Shown one piece after another: positions 1 through 8,780 of a stretch of 64,000 nucleotides of DNA. The DNA lies in contig NZ_PUGF01000013.1 of the NCBI RefSeq assembly GCF_002976435.1, forward strand, positions 62,001 to 126,000. The letters are read 5' to 3'. The position numbers and the translations under genes were made by a program. The notes beneath the pieces are model-generated. The model had not been told where the DNA came from, searched no databases, and saw only the letters and a program-made list of their open reading frames with translations. Positions within the stretch are counted from its first letter, which is position 1, and each line of letters opens with the position of its first letter. Origin of the DNA: Solimicrobium silvestre. Lineage in GTDB: Bacteria; Pseudomonadota; Gammaproteobacteria; Burkholderiales; Burkholderiaceae_D.

Positions 1-337
1 GGGCGAAGCCGCGTGGTGTTGAAACACTGTCATCGAGCATATCGCCTGGCACAGTAGAAAGACGAATCAGCACCGGCCAATCGCCGGCTTTGGCGAATAT
101 TCCCTGTGCCAAAACCGCAGGCAAGCCATCCAACACGTGCAGTTCGCCGCGCAATAAACCATGACTTTTTGCATGTACGCTACGTGTTGCATGCCCTGAA
201 TCTTTCAATGTTACTTCCGATATGTGCTTAAGCGTTTTCAATAATTCGTTTTGTGTTTCGGTTTCGCCATCTTCAGGGACTTCAAAACTTGCTTCGTATT
301 TTATAGGGGACTTGGGAGCGCGGTTAGGTGAGTGCAT
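1..337 (-). CDS. Catalase-family protein, N-terminal part (cut by window edge)
   Basis: The first 112 codons of a leftward gene whose remainder lies outside the window. The reading frame is open from an ATG at 335-337 to base 1. The peptide contains RSVHAKSHG around residues 52-60, which resembles the distal-haem His segment of haem catalases (His55 here), and a later stretch RLSTVPGD and TPRGFA that resembles the RFSTV...RGFA core of catalases. It therefore looks like a catalase or catalase-related (SrpA-like) haem protein; full length and activity cannot be judged. It is divergent from the oxidase operon that starts at 580, which suggests a linked defence against peroxide, but that is inference. 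Confidence 0.75.
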   Translation of the reverse strand, partial: MHSPNRAPKSPIKYEASFEVPEDGETETQNELLKTLKHISEVTLKDSGHATRSVHAKSHGLLRGELHVLDGLPAVLAQGIFAKAGDWPVLIRLSTVPGDMLDDSVSTPRGFA

Positions 338-579
338 GACAGATCCTTCGTTTCGTTTTGATTCGTTGCGTAAACTGAATTTATACAGCCCGGCAAAGAT
401 TCTCCGTGCGGTGTCACACACAAAGGCAACCATTTTTGTGATAACGCAGGTCGAATTGAGTGACGCGAATGTTTTCAAGTAAGGTGCGATAGCGCACAGA
501 TCAACGCGATTCTTGAAACTATAGTTTGTCTTCGCATAACCGGGATAGGTAACGGTTTAGATATTGCAAAGGAGTTTCG

Positions 580-1725
580 ATGTACGCACCGCCACCTCCC
601 TGTTCACGTTACGACATAACAACCCTGTATGAAATTGAGCCGGAAGCGCAGATCGGCTCTCTGGCACCGGATTTTTACCTTCCAGAACGATTCCAACATC
701 GCCATTTCAGCGAGCTGCGCGGTACGCCGGTGATCATGGTTTTTTCGCCTTCTGTCTGGGATCCATCTGCGGCAGAGCAATTATCTTTCCTGAAAAATCT
801 TCTGGCTTACTGTGCACCGACCTACGTCAATCTACGTGAGCTCAGTTTTGAAAATGAAAACTATTTCCTGAAATTCGATTTGCCGCAAGCCTCGACGATG
901 ATTGCTGTATTGCATGACTTTGACCCAAGCGGCGGCATCGCCCATGCCTATGGTGTATATGGTGAGCGCGCCGTGATCGTGGTCGATGCAGAAGGCTTCT
1001 TGCGTGAACGCTATGTGATTCCTGTCGGGACGATGCCGCGCATAGATCCTCTGAGGCAAGCGCTCGAAATACTGGGCAATGATTACGGCAGTGTGGCAAC
1101 GGGGAGTACAGGCCAGATCATGCAGGTCAATCGCCGTCAATTTCTGGCGTCGGCGATTGCTGCATCATTGACGCTCTGGATCTGGCCGAACATTGCACTG
1201 GCCGATACGCCAACTGGCAACCCCAAATCGAAGAGCAATGCGCTCATCCCACCAACATCGCGCGCATTGACACTAAAAATTAACGGTGAATTCCACACAC
1301 TTAATCTCGATACCCGCGTCACCCTTCTCGATGCTTTGCGTGAAAATCTTGGCCTGACCGGAACCAAAAAGGGTTGCGATCAGGGAACGTGCGGTGCCTG
1401 CACAGTACTGGTCGATGGTCGTCGCATCAAAGCCTGCCTGACACTCGCAGCGATGGAAGAAGGTAAGCAGATCACCACCATCGAAGGACTTGCGGAGGGC
1501 GGTCAGCTACACCCAATGCAACAGGCCTTCATTGATACCGATGCGCTGCAGTGCGGCTACTGCACGCCAGGTCAGATCATGTCGGCGGTTGCGTTGATGC
1601 ACGAAGGGCATGCGGGCAATGACGATGAGATTCGTGAATGGATGAGCGGCAATATCTGTCGGTGCGGCGCCTATGCCGGAATCGTTGCGGCAATCAGCAA
1701 TGTGGCAAAAGGAGTCAAGACATGA
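580..1725 (+). CDS. Peroxiredoxin-like / Tat signal / [2Fe-2S] fusion, iron-sulfur subunit of PaoABC-type aldehyde oxidoreductase
   Basis: A 381-residue protein preceded by AAAGGAG at 568-574. Residues about 20-175 resemble a thioredoxin-fold peroxiredoxin (AhpC/TSA), but where the family has its peroxidatic Cys (FTPVCTSE type) this one reads FSPSVWDPSAAE, so the Cys is absent. At residue 181 an in-frame Met begins MQVNRRQFLASAIAAS, a twin-arginine signal like that of PaoA/YagT. Residues about 225-381 hold the two [2Fe-2S] cysteine sets (GCDQGTCGACT, later CGYCTPGQ and CRCG). The C-terminal part carries electrons in the molybdenum hydroxylase made with the next two genes; the stop overlaps the next start (ATGA). 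A Tat signal buried behind another domain is odd: an internal start at 1120 could make the exported subunit. Confidence 0.85.
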   Translation: MYAPPPPCSRYDITTLYEIEPEAQIGSLAPDFYLPERFQHRHFSELRGTPVIMVFSPSVWDPSAAEQLSFLKNLLAYCAPTYVNLRELSFENENYFLKFDLPQASTMIAVLHDFDPSGGIAHAYGVYGERAVIVVDAEGFLRERYVIPVGTMPRIDPLRQALEILGNDYGSVATGSTGQIMQVNRRQFLASAIAASLTLWIWPNIALADTPTGNPKSKSNALIPPTSRALTLKINGEFHTLNLDTRVTLLDALRENLGLTGTKKGCDQGTCGACTVLVDGRRIKACLTLAAMEEGKQITTIEGLAEGGQLHPMQQAFIDTDALQCGYCTPGQIMSAVALMHEGHAGNDDEIREWMSGNICRCGAYAGIVAAISNVAKGVKT

Positions 1726-2717
1726 ACCCGTTTCAGTACAGCCGCGCACAGTCGATAGATCAGGCAATTCAGTCAATCCGCGCAGCAGATGGCGGCAATG
1801 CGCGATTTATTGCAGGCGGCACCAATTTGCTCGACCTGATGAAAATGAATGTCGAGCAACCTGGCCAATTGATCGACATCAATTACTTGCCCTTGTCCGA
1901 ACTCCATATCGACAACACCATGCTGTCCATCGGTGCATTGGCGCGTATGAGCGATGTGGCTGCGAACACCGAAGTTGCGCGCCGGTTTCCGGTGATAGCG
2001 CAATCGCTGCTGGCCAGCGCATCGCCGCAGTTACGCAACATGGCCAGCATCGGGGGAAATATGATGCAACGCACACGCTGCAGCTACTTTCGTGACACCG
2101 CTTGTGCATGTAATAAGCGTGAACCGGGCAGCGGCTGCGCAGCGCTGGGCGGCGACAATCGCCGACACGCGATTCTTGGCATCAGCCCGCACTGCATTGC
2201 CACCCATCCTTCTGATCTGGCGGTGGCGTTAATGGCATTAAGTGCACGCATAAAACTGCATGGGCCGAATAGTGATCGCACTGTCCCGATTGATGATTTT
2301 TTTCTGGTACCCGGATCGACGCCCAATTTGGAGCACAATATACAAATCGATGAGCTGATCGTCGCGATTGAGGTTCCTGCATCACCACTCGCAACACGCT
2401 CTTTTTACCTCAAAGTACGCGAACGGGCCTCGTTTGAATTCGCTCTGACTTCGGCAGCGGTTGCGCTGGATATCCGAAATGGCGTGATAGCAGAGTCGCG
2501 CATCGTATTGGGTGGTATTGCAACCAAGCCGTGGCGCGCCCGGGATGCAGAAGTTTATCTCGCCGGAAAGCCGGTACAGGAAAGTCATTTTGTTGCCGCG
2601 GCACACATTGCGCTTGCGCAAGCGCAACCGGGCAAGGACAACAAGTTCAAGGTCAAGCTGGCGCAACGAACCGTGGTACGCGCGTTGACGACGTTAGCTG
2701 CGGGAGAGATCGCGTGA
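1722..2717 (+). CDS. paoB: FAD-binding subunit of PaoABC-type molybdenum hydroxylase
   Basis: A 331-residue CO-dehydrogenase-type flavoprotein. I chose the ATG at 1722 because it overlaps the previous stop as ATGA and follows AAAGGAG at 1707-1713; an upstream in-frame start at 1638 would overlap the iron-sulfur gene by 88 bases. FAD-binding signatures are AGGTN (residues 31-35) and SIGGNMMQ (109-116). Cysteines at 120, 128, 130 and 139 match the extra [4Fe-4S]-binding insertion that sets PaoB/YagS apart from ordinary xanthine dehydrogenase flavoproteins. It passes electrons from the iron-sulfur subunit to the final acceptor. Tight overlaps on both sides place it in the middle of a three-gene operon. 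Confidence 0.92.
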   Translation: MNPFQYSRAQSIDQAIQSIRAADGGNARFIAGGTNLLDLMKMNVEQPGQLIDINYLPLSELHIDNTMLSIGALARMSDVAANTEVARRFPVIAQSLLASASPQLRNMASIGGNMMQRTRCSYFRDTACACNKREPGSGCAALGGDNRRHAILGISPHCIATHPSDLAVALMALSARIKLHGPNSDRTVPIDDFFLVPGSTPNLEHNIQIDELIVAIEVPASPLATRSFYLKVRERASFEFALTSAAVALDIRNGVIAESRIVLGGIATKPWRARDAEVYLAGKPVQESHFVAAAHIALAQAQPGKDNKFKVKLAQRTVVRALTTLAAGEIA

Positions 2718-4966
2718 TGAAAAATATCGGCGACCCTATCGCCCGCGTCGATGGTCGACTTAAAGTAACTGGTGCGGCGCTGTATTCAGCTGAAATTCCT
2801 TTGCTTAAAACGGCATACGCAGTGCTGGTCACCTCAACCATCGCAAGCGGTCGTATTACCGTGTTGGATGAAGATAGAGCGCGCAGCATAGCAGGCGTAA
2901 TTGCCGTATTTTCCTACAAAAATGCGCCGCGCCTGAGTCGACCGAAAATGATGCCCGCCGGACAAAGCATACCCATCTTGCAAAGCCCCGATATCTATTA
3001 CGGTGGGCAAGTTATTGCAGTGGTACTGGCGGAGTCGCTGGAAAGCGCAACCCATGCCGCGTCACTGGTGACAGTGAGCTACAGCACGAAAGTAGCCGCC
3101 ATCGACATGAACGCCCACCTTGCCAGCGCCTTCGTTCCGGCCAAGCGTCAAACCGGTGAAGATCCCTCGTCGAAACGGGGTGACACTACTGCCGGGTTGG
3201 CACAGGCCGACATCAAACTTGATTTGCTCTATACCACGCCGGTGGAACATCACAATCCGATGGAGCCGCATGCCACCACTGCAGTTTGGGAAGGCGACCA
3301 GCTGACGGTGTACGATGCCACGCAGGCCGTCACTAATTCTGCCCATTCGCTCGCGCAGATATTGGGAGTACCAGTGGCAAATGTGCGCGTCATCTCACGT
3401 TTTCTTGGTGGTGGGTTCGGTTGCAAGGGAATGAGTTGGCCGCATGTAGCAATCGCGGCAATGACCGCGCGTGAAATCAAGCGCCCTGTTAAGCTGGTAT
3501 TGACGCGCCCGCAGATGTTTACCAGTAACGGGCACAGACCAACTACCCGGCAGAGTATTCATATCGGCGCAAACCGTGACGGGAAGCTAATGGCAATCAA
3601 CCATCACGTCGACAATCACACATCTGCACTGGATAATTTTACTGAAGCGTCCGGCAGTCCGACTGAATTTCTCTACGCATGCAACAACGTGGAGATATTG
3701 CACCGGCTGGTGCGTCTCAACACCGGCACACCGACATTTACCCGCGCACCCGGCTTTGCATCGGGATCGTTTGGATTGGAGTCGGCCATGGACGAGATGG
3801 CCTGCAAACTCGACATCGATCCGGTGGAATTCCGCCTACGCAATTTCGCAGCGCACGACCAAGCAGACAACCTGCCTTGGTCCAGTAATTCATTACGCGA
3901 ATGCTACGCAGCCGCCGCCGCACGCTTCGGCTGGGAGAAACGCAAAGCGACAACCGGCTCACAACGTGACGGGCGCTGGCTTATCGGATATGGAATGGCG
4001 AGTGCTACTTATCCGGCGCATTTCCAGGCTGCGTCAGCCAACGCGACGATCTTCGCTGATGGCAAGGTGCTGGTTCAATGCGGGACTCAGGACCTTGGCA
4101 CCGGCACCTACACAGTGATGTCGCAAACCGCCGCTAGCGTGTTGGGTGTTGAGGTAGAGCAGGTACGTTTTGAACTCGGCGATACGCGTCTGCCGCCGGC
4201 ACCTGGCTCCGGCGGTTCTACAACGGCTGCCAGTGCCGGATCAGCTGTTTTCAATACCGTTCAAAAATTGCGTGACCGCTTGATCCAACTCGCTGCGACC
4301 GATACGAGTTCGCCGCTTCATGGTATTGATGAAAAACTGATTGTGATTCGCGACGGACGTCTTTCGTCAACTGGCGTGCCAGGACGTAGCGAAACATTGA
4401 TCAAATTGCTGTCCCGACAATCGCAGCCCAGTGTCAGTGTCACATCCAGTACCGGCCCTGGCCCGGAACAAGGTTACCCAACAGCGCAGACGCCGGGCAA
4501 TGTGCCGGGGGAAAAGCCGAAAAGCCATCATTCATATAAAATTTTCGGCGCGCATTTCTGCGAAGTACGGGTCGACCCTGAATTGGGTGAAGTGAAGGTA
4601 ACGCGGATGGTTAGCGCCTTTGCCGGCGGTCGAATTCTGAATGCACGTACCGCACGCAGCCAATTGCAGGGCGGTATGATTTGGGGAATCGGCATGGCAT
4701 TGATGGAAGAGACGCGTATCGATACGCAGCGCGGCTTTTTTTCCAACGCCAACCTGGCCGATTATTTATTGCCGGTGAATGCCGACATACCATCCATCGA
4801 AGCATTGCTGGTGGAGGAAGTCGACCCGTATGTCAATCCGATTGGCAGCAAGGGCTTGGGCGAAATCGGTATTGTCGGGGTTGCAGCCGCCGTTGCCAAC
4901 GCTGTTTACAATGCGACCGGCAAGCGGATTCGCGATCTGCCTATCACTGTCGACAAGATCATCTGA
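2717..4966 (+). CDS. paoC: Molybdopterin-binding catalytic subunit of PaoABC-type aldehyde oxidoreductase
   Basis: A 749-residue molybdenum cofactor subunit, close to the usual length for PaoC. The start ATG at 2717 shares its first base with the previous stop. It opens with RVDGRLKVTGAALYSAEI, typical of the family, has the GGGFGCKG motif near residue 232 and ends with KGLGEIG, where Glu716 corresponds to the catalytic Glu of xanthine oxidase-type enzymes. The likely reaction is oxidation of aldehydes to acids in the periplasm, exported with its Tat-bearing iron-sulfur partner; substrate is not readable from sequence. No PaoD/XdhC-type maturation factor gene follows in this window, so that function must be encoded elsewhere. 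Confidence 0.93.
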   Translation: MKNIGDPIARVDGRLKVTGAALYSAEIPLLKTAYAVLVTSTIASGRITVLDEDRARSIAGVIAVFSYKNAPRLSRPKMMPAGQSIPILQSPDIYYGGQVIAVVLAESLESATHAASLVTVSYSTKVAAIDMNAHLASAFVPAKRQTGEDPSSKRGDTTAGLAQADIKLDLLYTTPVEHHNPMEPHATTAVWEGDQLTVYDATQAVTNSAHSLAQILGVPVANVRVISRFLGGGFGCKGMSWPHVAIAAMTAREIKRPVKLVLTRPQMFTSNGHRPTTRQSIHIGANRDGKLMAINHHVDNHTSALDNFTEASGSPTEFLYACNNVEILHRLVRLNTGTPTFTRAPGFASGSFGLESAMDEMACKLDIDPVEFRLRNFAAHDQADNLPWSSNSLRECYAAAAARFGWEKRKATTGSQRDGRWLIGYGMASATYPAHFQAASANATIFADGKVLVQCGTQDLGTGTYTVMSQTAASVLGVEVEQVRFELGDTRLPPAPGSGGSTTAASAGSAVFNTVQKLRDRLIQLAATDTSSPLHGIDEKLIVIRDGRLSSTGVPGRSETLIKLLSRQSQPSVSVTSSTGPGPEQGYPTAQTPGNVPGEKPKSHHSYKIFGAHFCEVRVDPELGEVKVTRMVSAFAGGRILNARTARSQLQGGMIWGIGMALMEETRIDTQRGFFSNANLADYLLPVNADIPSIEALLVEEVDPYVNPIGSKGLGEIGIVGVAAAVANAVYNATGKRIRDLPITVDKII

Positions 4967-5071
4967 CCGTAGCAGGACATCACCGAAATTGATATCACGC
5001 TATGTACTTTTCCCAGTATCGATACTCGAACTAACGTCATCAGCAAAAAATATCAATCTACAATTTTATTT

Positions 5072-5108
5072 AAGGAGGGTATGCATGATGGCACAACGCG
5101 AAGAATGA
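5072..5108 (+). promoter_or_regulatory. Strong Shine-Dalgarno followed by a 7-codon mini-ORF
   Basis: AAGGAGG at 5072-5078 is the best ribosome binding site in the neighbourhood, yet it only serves very short frames: ATG at 5085 or 5088 encodes MMAQREE or MAQREE and stops at 5108. Another frame from ATG 5081 gives 30 residues and runs into the CHRD gene start, but its spacing to the Shine-Dalgarno is too short. It may be a leader peptide for the CHRD gene 58 bases downstream or the remains of a gene. Confidence 0.35.
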
Positions 5109-5165
5109 GTAGTACGAATCAAATGGTGAACAGTAAAAACTTAATGACAAAAAAGGAATTAAATC

Positions 5166-5606
5166 ATGAATAAATACAACTATCAAAATCACGTTACGTC
5201 GATGTTAAAGATCTTGCTACTGGGTTGTTTTCTGGCAGTCGGGGTAGGTGCTACCAATGCAGCAACAACGCAATTGACACTAGTCGGTGCAGCAGAGACG
5301 CCACCCGTTAAAACTTCGGCGACAGGCACCGGTAGCATCACCGTCAATGCCGACAAAACGGTAAGCGGTTCGGTGACAACGACAGGGCTGGTAGGAACAG
5401 TAGCGCATATACACCTGGGTGCTGAAGGTAAAAAAGGCCCGGTAATTATTCTTTTAACCAAGTCTGGTGAAAATAGCTGGTCAGTGCCAAGTGGTTCAAT
5501 ACTCACCGATGCCCAATTTGCCAGCTATAAAGCTGGAAATCTTTATGTGAATGTCCATACTGCAAAAAATATGGATGGAGAAATTCGCGGGCAATTGATG
5601 CCTTAA
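5166..5606 (+). CDS. Secreted CHRD-domain protein
   Basis: A 146-residue protein with a signal peptide (hydrophobic LLLGCFLAVGVGA, probable cleavage near residue 32) followed by one CHRD domain that fills the rest. The family's two conserved histidine segments are present: VAHIHLG near residue 80 and YVNVHTAKN with DGEIRGQL at the C-terminus. CHRD domains in bacteria are extracytoplasmic beta-structured modules of unclear function. Start at 5166 follows AAAAAAGGAATTAA; Met13 is a possible alternative. It stands alone between the oxidase operon and a PRC-barrel gene, with a weak GC-rich hairpin after the stop around 5640-5665. Confidence 0.9.
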   Translation: MNKYNYQNHVTSMLKILLLGCFLAVGVGATNAATTQLTLVGAAETPPVKTSATGTGSITVNADKTVSGSVTTTGLVGTVAHIHLGAEGKKGPVIILLTKSGENSWSVPSGSILTDAQFASYKAGNLYVNVHTAKNMDGEIRGQLMP

Positions 5607-5800
5607 TTGAATAGAATCGGCGAAAACCGCTGAAAAATCGGGGGCTGCTTTAGCAGTCACCCTGTCATTTTCCACATGACACTTCTATTCGACAACAAAC
5701 ATAGGACCAACATAATTCACTTACTGGGTGCGCTGCCGTACTGACTTTATTTATTTATTCCGTCATTCTGATATCTAGGTTAATCCTTGAAAGAAATCCA

Positions 5801-6187
5801 ATGACTTACGGTGAAATCGACGCGTTAGAAAGCGTTAAAAGTATTGGTAAACATGGGTCACGTCATGTCTTAATGGGCGCAAATAAATTAATCGGCAATA
5901 AAGTAAACAATGTCCAAGGTGAGCCTTTGGCCGACATTATGGACATTATGTTAAACATGGAAAACGGGAATATTTCCTATGCAATATTGGTGAAAAAATC
6001 TGTGATATTGATTGATGAAAAATTATTCGCCGTACCTTGGAATTGGCTGAAGCTAGATACCGTAAATCATCAATTTATTCTCAATGTTGATAAAGCTCAA
6101 TTCGACAATACACCAGGATTCGATCCAAAACATTGGCCTGACACGGCGGTTCAATCGTGGATCGATGATATTCAACGTCATTTCTGA
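5801..6187 (+). CDS. PRC-barrel domain protein
   Basis: A 128-residue soluble protein. Residues about 22-95 match a PRC-barrel: a beta-rich segment with VLMGANKLIGNKVNNVQGE, then DIMDIMLNMENGNISYAIL. After the barrel comes a tail with AQFDNTPGFDPKHWPD typical of stand-alone stress-associated PRC-barrel proteins in Burkholderiales. No signal peptide or membrane segment. The family binds partners or ligands in varied roles (photosynthetic reaction centres, RimM), so its function here is unknown. Location next to another stress-type gene at 6306 suggests, without proof, a general stress context. Confidence 0.88.
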   Translation: MTYGEIDALESVKSIGKHGSRHVLMGANKLIGNKVNNVQGEPLADIMDIMLNMENGNISYAILVKKSVILIDEKLFAVPWNWLKLDTVNHQFILNVDKAQFDNTPGFDPKHWPDTAVQSWIDDIQRHF

Positions 6188-6305
6188 TTAGTGAAAAGCT
6201 ATGCGCCGTCCCTTGGAATAGGCGAAAACCCCAGAAATTGACCGACCTTTGTGTTGACGCAATTCGTCAACGGCACTACTGATAATTATTTTTTTGGGGA
6301 AAATT

Positions 6306-6815
6306 ATGGCTACCATCATCGCATCGAGATTTCAGTTGAAGGAACAGGCTGAATTAGTTGTCGAACAATTGATTCAAGTAGGTTTCGCAGCGGGAAAAGT
6401 CACTTCATTCTATGTAAATCCAGCAGGCCAGCACGATGCCTATCCGATTGGAGGTGACCGCTATCAATCTCCGGGTATGACTCAGTTTGGAAAGAACTTC
6501 GCAGTGGTGGAAGCCGTTATTGGTGTAAGCGCACCTAAAGAAAATCACATGGGAAATCATCCGTACCAAAGAACTGGTCAAGCTAGCAGTGAGCATGCTA
6601 CTGTTGCTGACAACTCTGTCCATCCAGATGATATAACCCCGATACGTAAGGCCGGCATGTTGGTGGCAGTCGAATTAGAAGATCAGAATTTCCAGGACCG
6701 GGCAATTTCTTTTCTAAAGAGACTTGGCGCAGAGAATATTGAAAAATTAGAAGGTGAAATTATTGAAGGTGAATGGCATGATTTTGATCCATTGAGTGAG
6801 CCGTCTTATTTATAG
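6306..6815 (+). CDS. Putative general stress protein
   Basis: A 169-residue cytoplasmic protein. I chose ATG 6306, which follows GGGGAAAATT, over an upstream TTG at 6294. The N-terminus MATIIASRFQLKEQAELVVE, with the later GFAAGKVTSFYV, resembles heat-induced or general stress proteins with a ferredoxin-like alpha-beta fold. The middle is low in secondary structure (Gly, His, Asn and Ser rich), and the C-terminal half has a second alpha/beta unit, VAVELEDQNFQDRAISFLKRL then GAENIEKLEGE, reminiscent of a duplicated domain. No catalytic motif is visible. Exact role unknown. Confidence 0.75.
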   Translation: MATIIASRFQLKEQAELVVEQLIQVGFAAGKVTSFYVNPAGQHDAYPIGGDRYQSPGMTQFGKNFAVVEAVIGVSAPKENHMGNHPYQRTGQASSEHATVADNSVHPDDITPIRKAGMLVAVELEDQNFQDRAISFLKRLGAENIEKLEGEIIEGEWHDFDPLSEPSYL

Positions 6816-6980
6816 CCATTTTTAGGGTTTGATGCCGGGCTCTATGCAGTAAAATTTAGCAAGCTTGAGCTTTTCATAAGTCTATACAAATTGGCATTTG
6901 CGTGACACAGTTCATCATTCAAAAAAAGAAATGTGATGGCATGGATTTGAACCGCGTTATTACAGAAAGCTGAATTTTAA

Positions 6981-7922
6981 ATGAATAAACAAGATGAATA
7001 CGCCGTCAGTGCTGAGGAAACTGATAAAAACTTTAGAATTCAAGTAACCGGTAACGAATATCTGCCACAAAATCTACCCGCCCGAAAGTTGACATTGATC
7101 TGTGAGGGAGGCGGCCAGCGCGGGATATTTACTGCCGGCATTCTTGATAGTTTCATGCAACAAAAATTTTTTCCTTTCCACGCCTTACTTGGTGTTTCAT
7201 CCGGGGCACAAAATCTAATTTCCTACGCTTGTGAGCAATCTGGTTATGCACGGGATGCCATTTTTCATTACTCCACTAACAAGAAATTTTACAACCCATT
7301 GCGTTTTGCGCGCGGTGGGCATTTAATCGATCTGGATTGGTATTTCGACGCTTTAAACCAGGATATGCCGTTAAATATTGAACATGGCTTACGTAGGCTT
7401 GCGGGCCGGTCATTTCACATGTGCGCCAGTCGTCGTGAGACATTGGAGCCAGACTATCTTTCGTTCCATTCCAATGATGTGGTTCAGTCTCTCAAAGCCT
7501 CCTGCGCGATACCGCTATTTTATCGTCGACCCGTGGTATTGGATGGCGTGGATTATTGGGACGGCGGCGTGGCGGATTCATTGCCGGTGCAAGCCGCACA
7601 TAGTTGGGGTAGTGACTGTATTGTCGTCATTCGAACTCAGCCGCGTGAATCTATAATTCCTCTGAACAGGTTGCCCCGGAATTGGCGTCTGAGGGGATTG
7701 CAGAAACTGGGGAGCCTGGTAGAAAGTTATGTGGAAAATTATAATGCCGCGATGAATTTTATCGAGAATCCACCTGATGCAGTAAAGGTCATTGATATTG
7801 CCCCGATCAAGCCACTTAAAAGTCGTTTGCTGGGTAGTAGCTTAGAAGTGCTTCGGCATGATTATCAGTTGGGTCGACTGTGTGGAGGATACTTTTTGGA
7901 AAACTATGCCTCGCGGTTTTAA
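6981..7922 (+). CDS. Patatin-like phospholipase
   Basis: A 313-residue RssA/YjjU-type patatin. The oxyanion motif GGGQRG lies at residues 43-48, the nucleophile elbow GVSSG at 71-75 (Ser73) and the catalytic Asp in DGG near residue 194, so the Ser-Asp dyad is complete. It should hydrolyse phospholipid or other acyl esters in the cytoplasm; there is no signal peptide. The gene is convergent with the outer-membrane protein gene that ends at 7959, with only an AT-rich spacer between them. Confidence 0.92.
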   Translation: MNKQDEYAVSAEETDKNFRIQVTGNEYLPQNLPARKLTLICEGGGQRGIFTAGILDSFMQQKFFPFHALLGVSSGAQNLISYACEQSGYARDAIFHYSTNKKFYNPLRFARGGHLIDLDWYFDALNQDMPLNIEHGLRRLAGRSFHMCASRRETLEPDYLSFHSNDVVQSLKASCAIPLFYRRPVVLDGVDYWDGGVADSLPVQAAHSWGSDCIVVIRTQPRESIIPLNRLPRNWRLRGLQKLGSLVESYVENYNAAMNFIENPPDAVKVIDIAPIKPLKSRLLGSSLEVLRHDYQLGRLCGGYFLENYASRF

Positions 7923-7958
7923 TTTAAAATTTACTTTTATGCACAATAATTTTTATGC

Positions 7959-8717
7959 TTACCAAGTCCACTGATAACCAAGGTACAGTGAGCGCTGATT
8001 AGTTTGATTTATATTGGTAATGCCTTTTCCAATTGAAAACAGCAAATGATTATGTTCATCAAAATTATAATTTGCGCCCACATTGAACCCCGAACTTGCG
8101 CCTCGGCCTTGAACTTGTTCGGTGTTATAGAAAATCTCACCACCTAACGTGAGTTGTTCCGAAATCTCCTTTTGTAGTTGCCATCCGTAAAACCAATGAT
8201 TTTTTGCATCAGGGGCATGATTAATCCAATAGCCACCGCCGCCATAAGTTTGCCAACTGCCCCATTTTTTTTGCAGCCATATGGGTAGGAATACTTGAGT
8301 TTTACCATTACCCAACCCCTTTTCGGCATCGCCGCTAGGCGTTTCAATCAGTGGGAAAACCCCAATCATCGGCATGCTGTCTGTTTCCTGTATAAACCGA
8401 TATTTTGCACCAAGTTCAATATCGCCTAAACCGAGTTGTCGTGAACCATTGTTAGGGCTATTGAATTCGTATGGAATAATAATATGCAGTTGTAAATCAG
8501 GTGCAGCGCCGTAGTTGTATTCAATGTGGGGAAGAGTTCCTGTGGTGCCATTGCTTGTTTGAGTTTGCATTGTTGAAATGTAGAGCTCGGAATGCTGATA
8601 TTCAACTGGCTCAGGATCGTCCGTGAGAAACGGCGGTCCAGCATTAGCCAACAAAGACGCAAATAGCGAAATCCAAAACAAAAAGAGGGCAATAAAAACT
8701 CGGGGATAGTGGGTCAT
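7959..8717 (-). CDS. Outer-membrane beta-barrel protein
   Basis: A 252-residue protein with a signal peptide (hydrophobic stretch FIALFLFWISLFASLL, cleavage near ANAGPP around residue 27). The mature part alternates polar and aromatic beta strands, opens with PPFLTDDPEPVEYQHSE and ends in the aromatic pattern YLGYQWTW that outer-membrane barrels use for assembly. The start resembles the MetA/phenol-degradation meta-pathway transporter-like family (DUF-type barrels). Its cargo is not readable. It lies downstream of, and on the same strand as, the PoxB-like gene but 63 bases away, so co-transcription is possible. Confidence 0.8.
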   Translation of the reverse strand: MTHYPRVFIALFLFWISLFASLLANAGPPFLTDDPEPVEYQHSELYISTMQTQTSNGTTGTLPHIEYNYGAAPDLQLHIIIPYEFNSPNNGSRQLGLGDIELGAKYRFIQETDSMPMIGVFPLIETPSGDAEKGLGNGKTQVFLPIWLQKKWGSWQTYGGGGYWINHAPDAKNHWFYGWQLQKEISEQLTLGGEIFYNTEQVQGRGASSGFNVGANYNFDEHNHLLFSIGKGITNINQTNQRSLYLGYQWTW

Positions 8718-8780
8718 TCATCACCTGTATCGATAAGCATTGCCATTGATACGCGTTTTAACGTAACTTTCGCGTTTTAT

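Noticed and set aside
832-1140. Long antisense frames inside the oxidase operon (also around 2382-2666 and 3062-3480)
   Set aside because: All lie opposite strongly supported coding sequence and lack ribosome sites or family resemblance.
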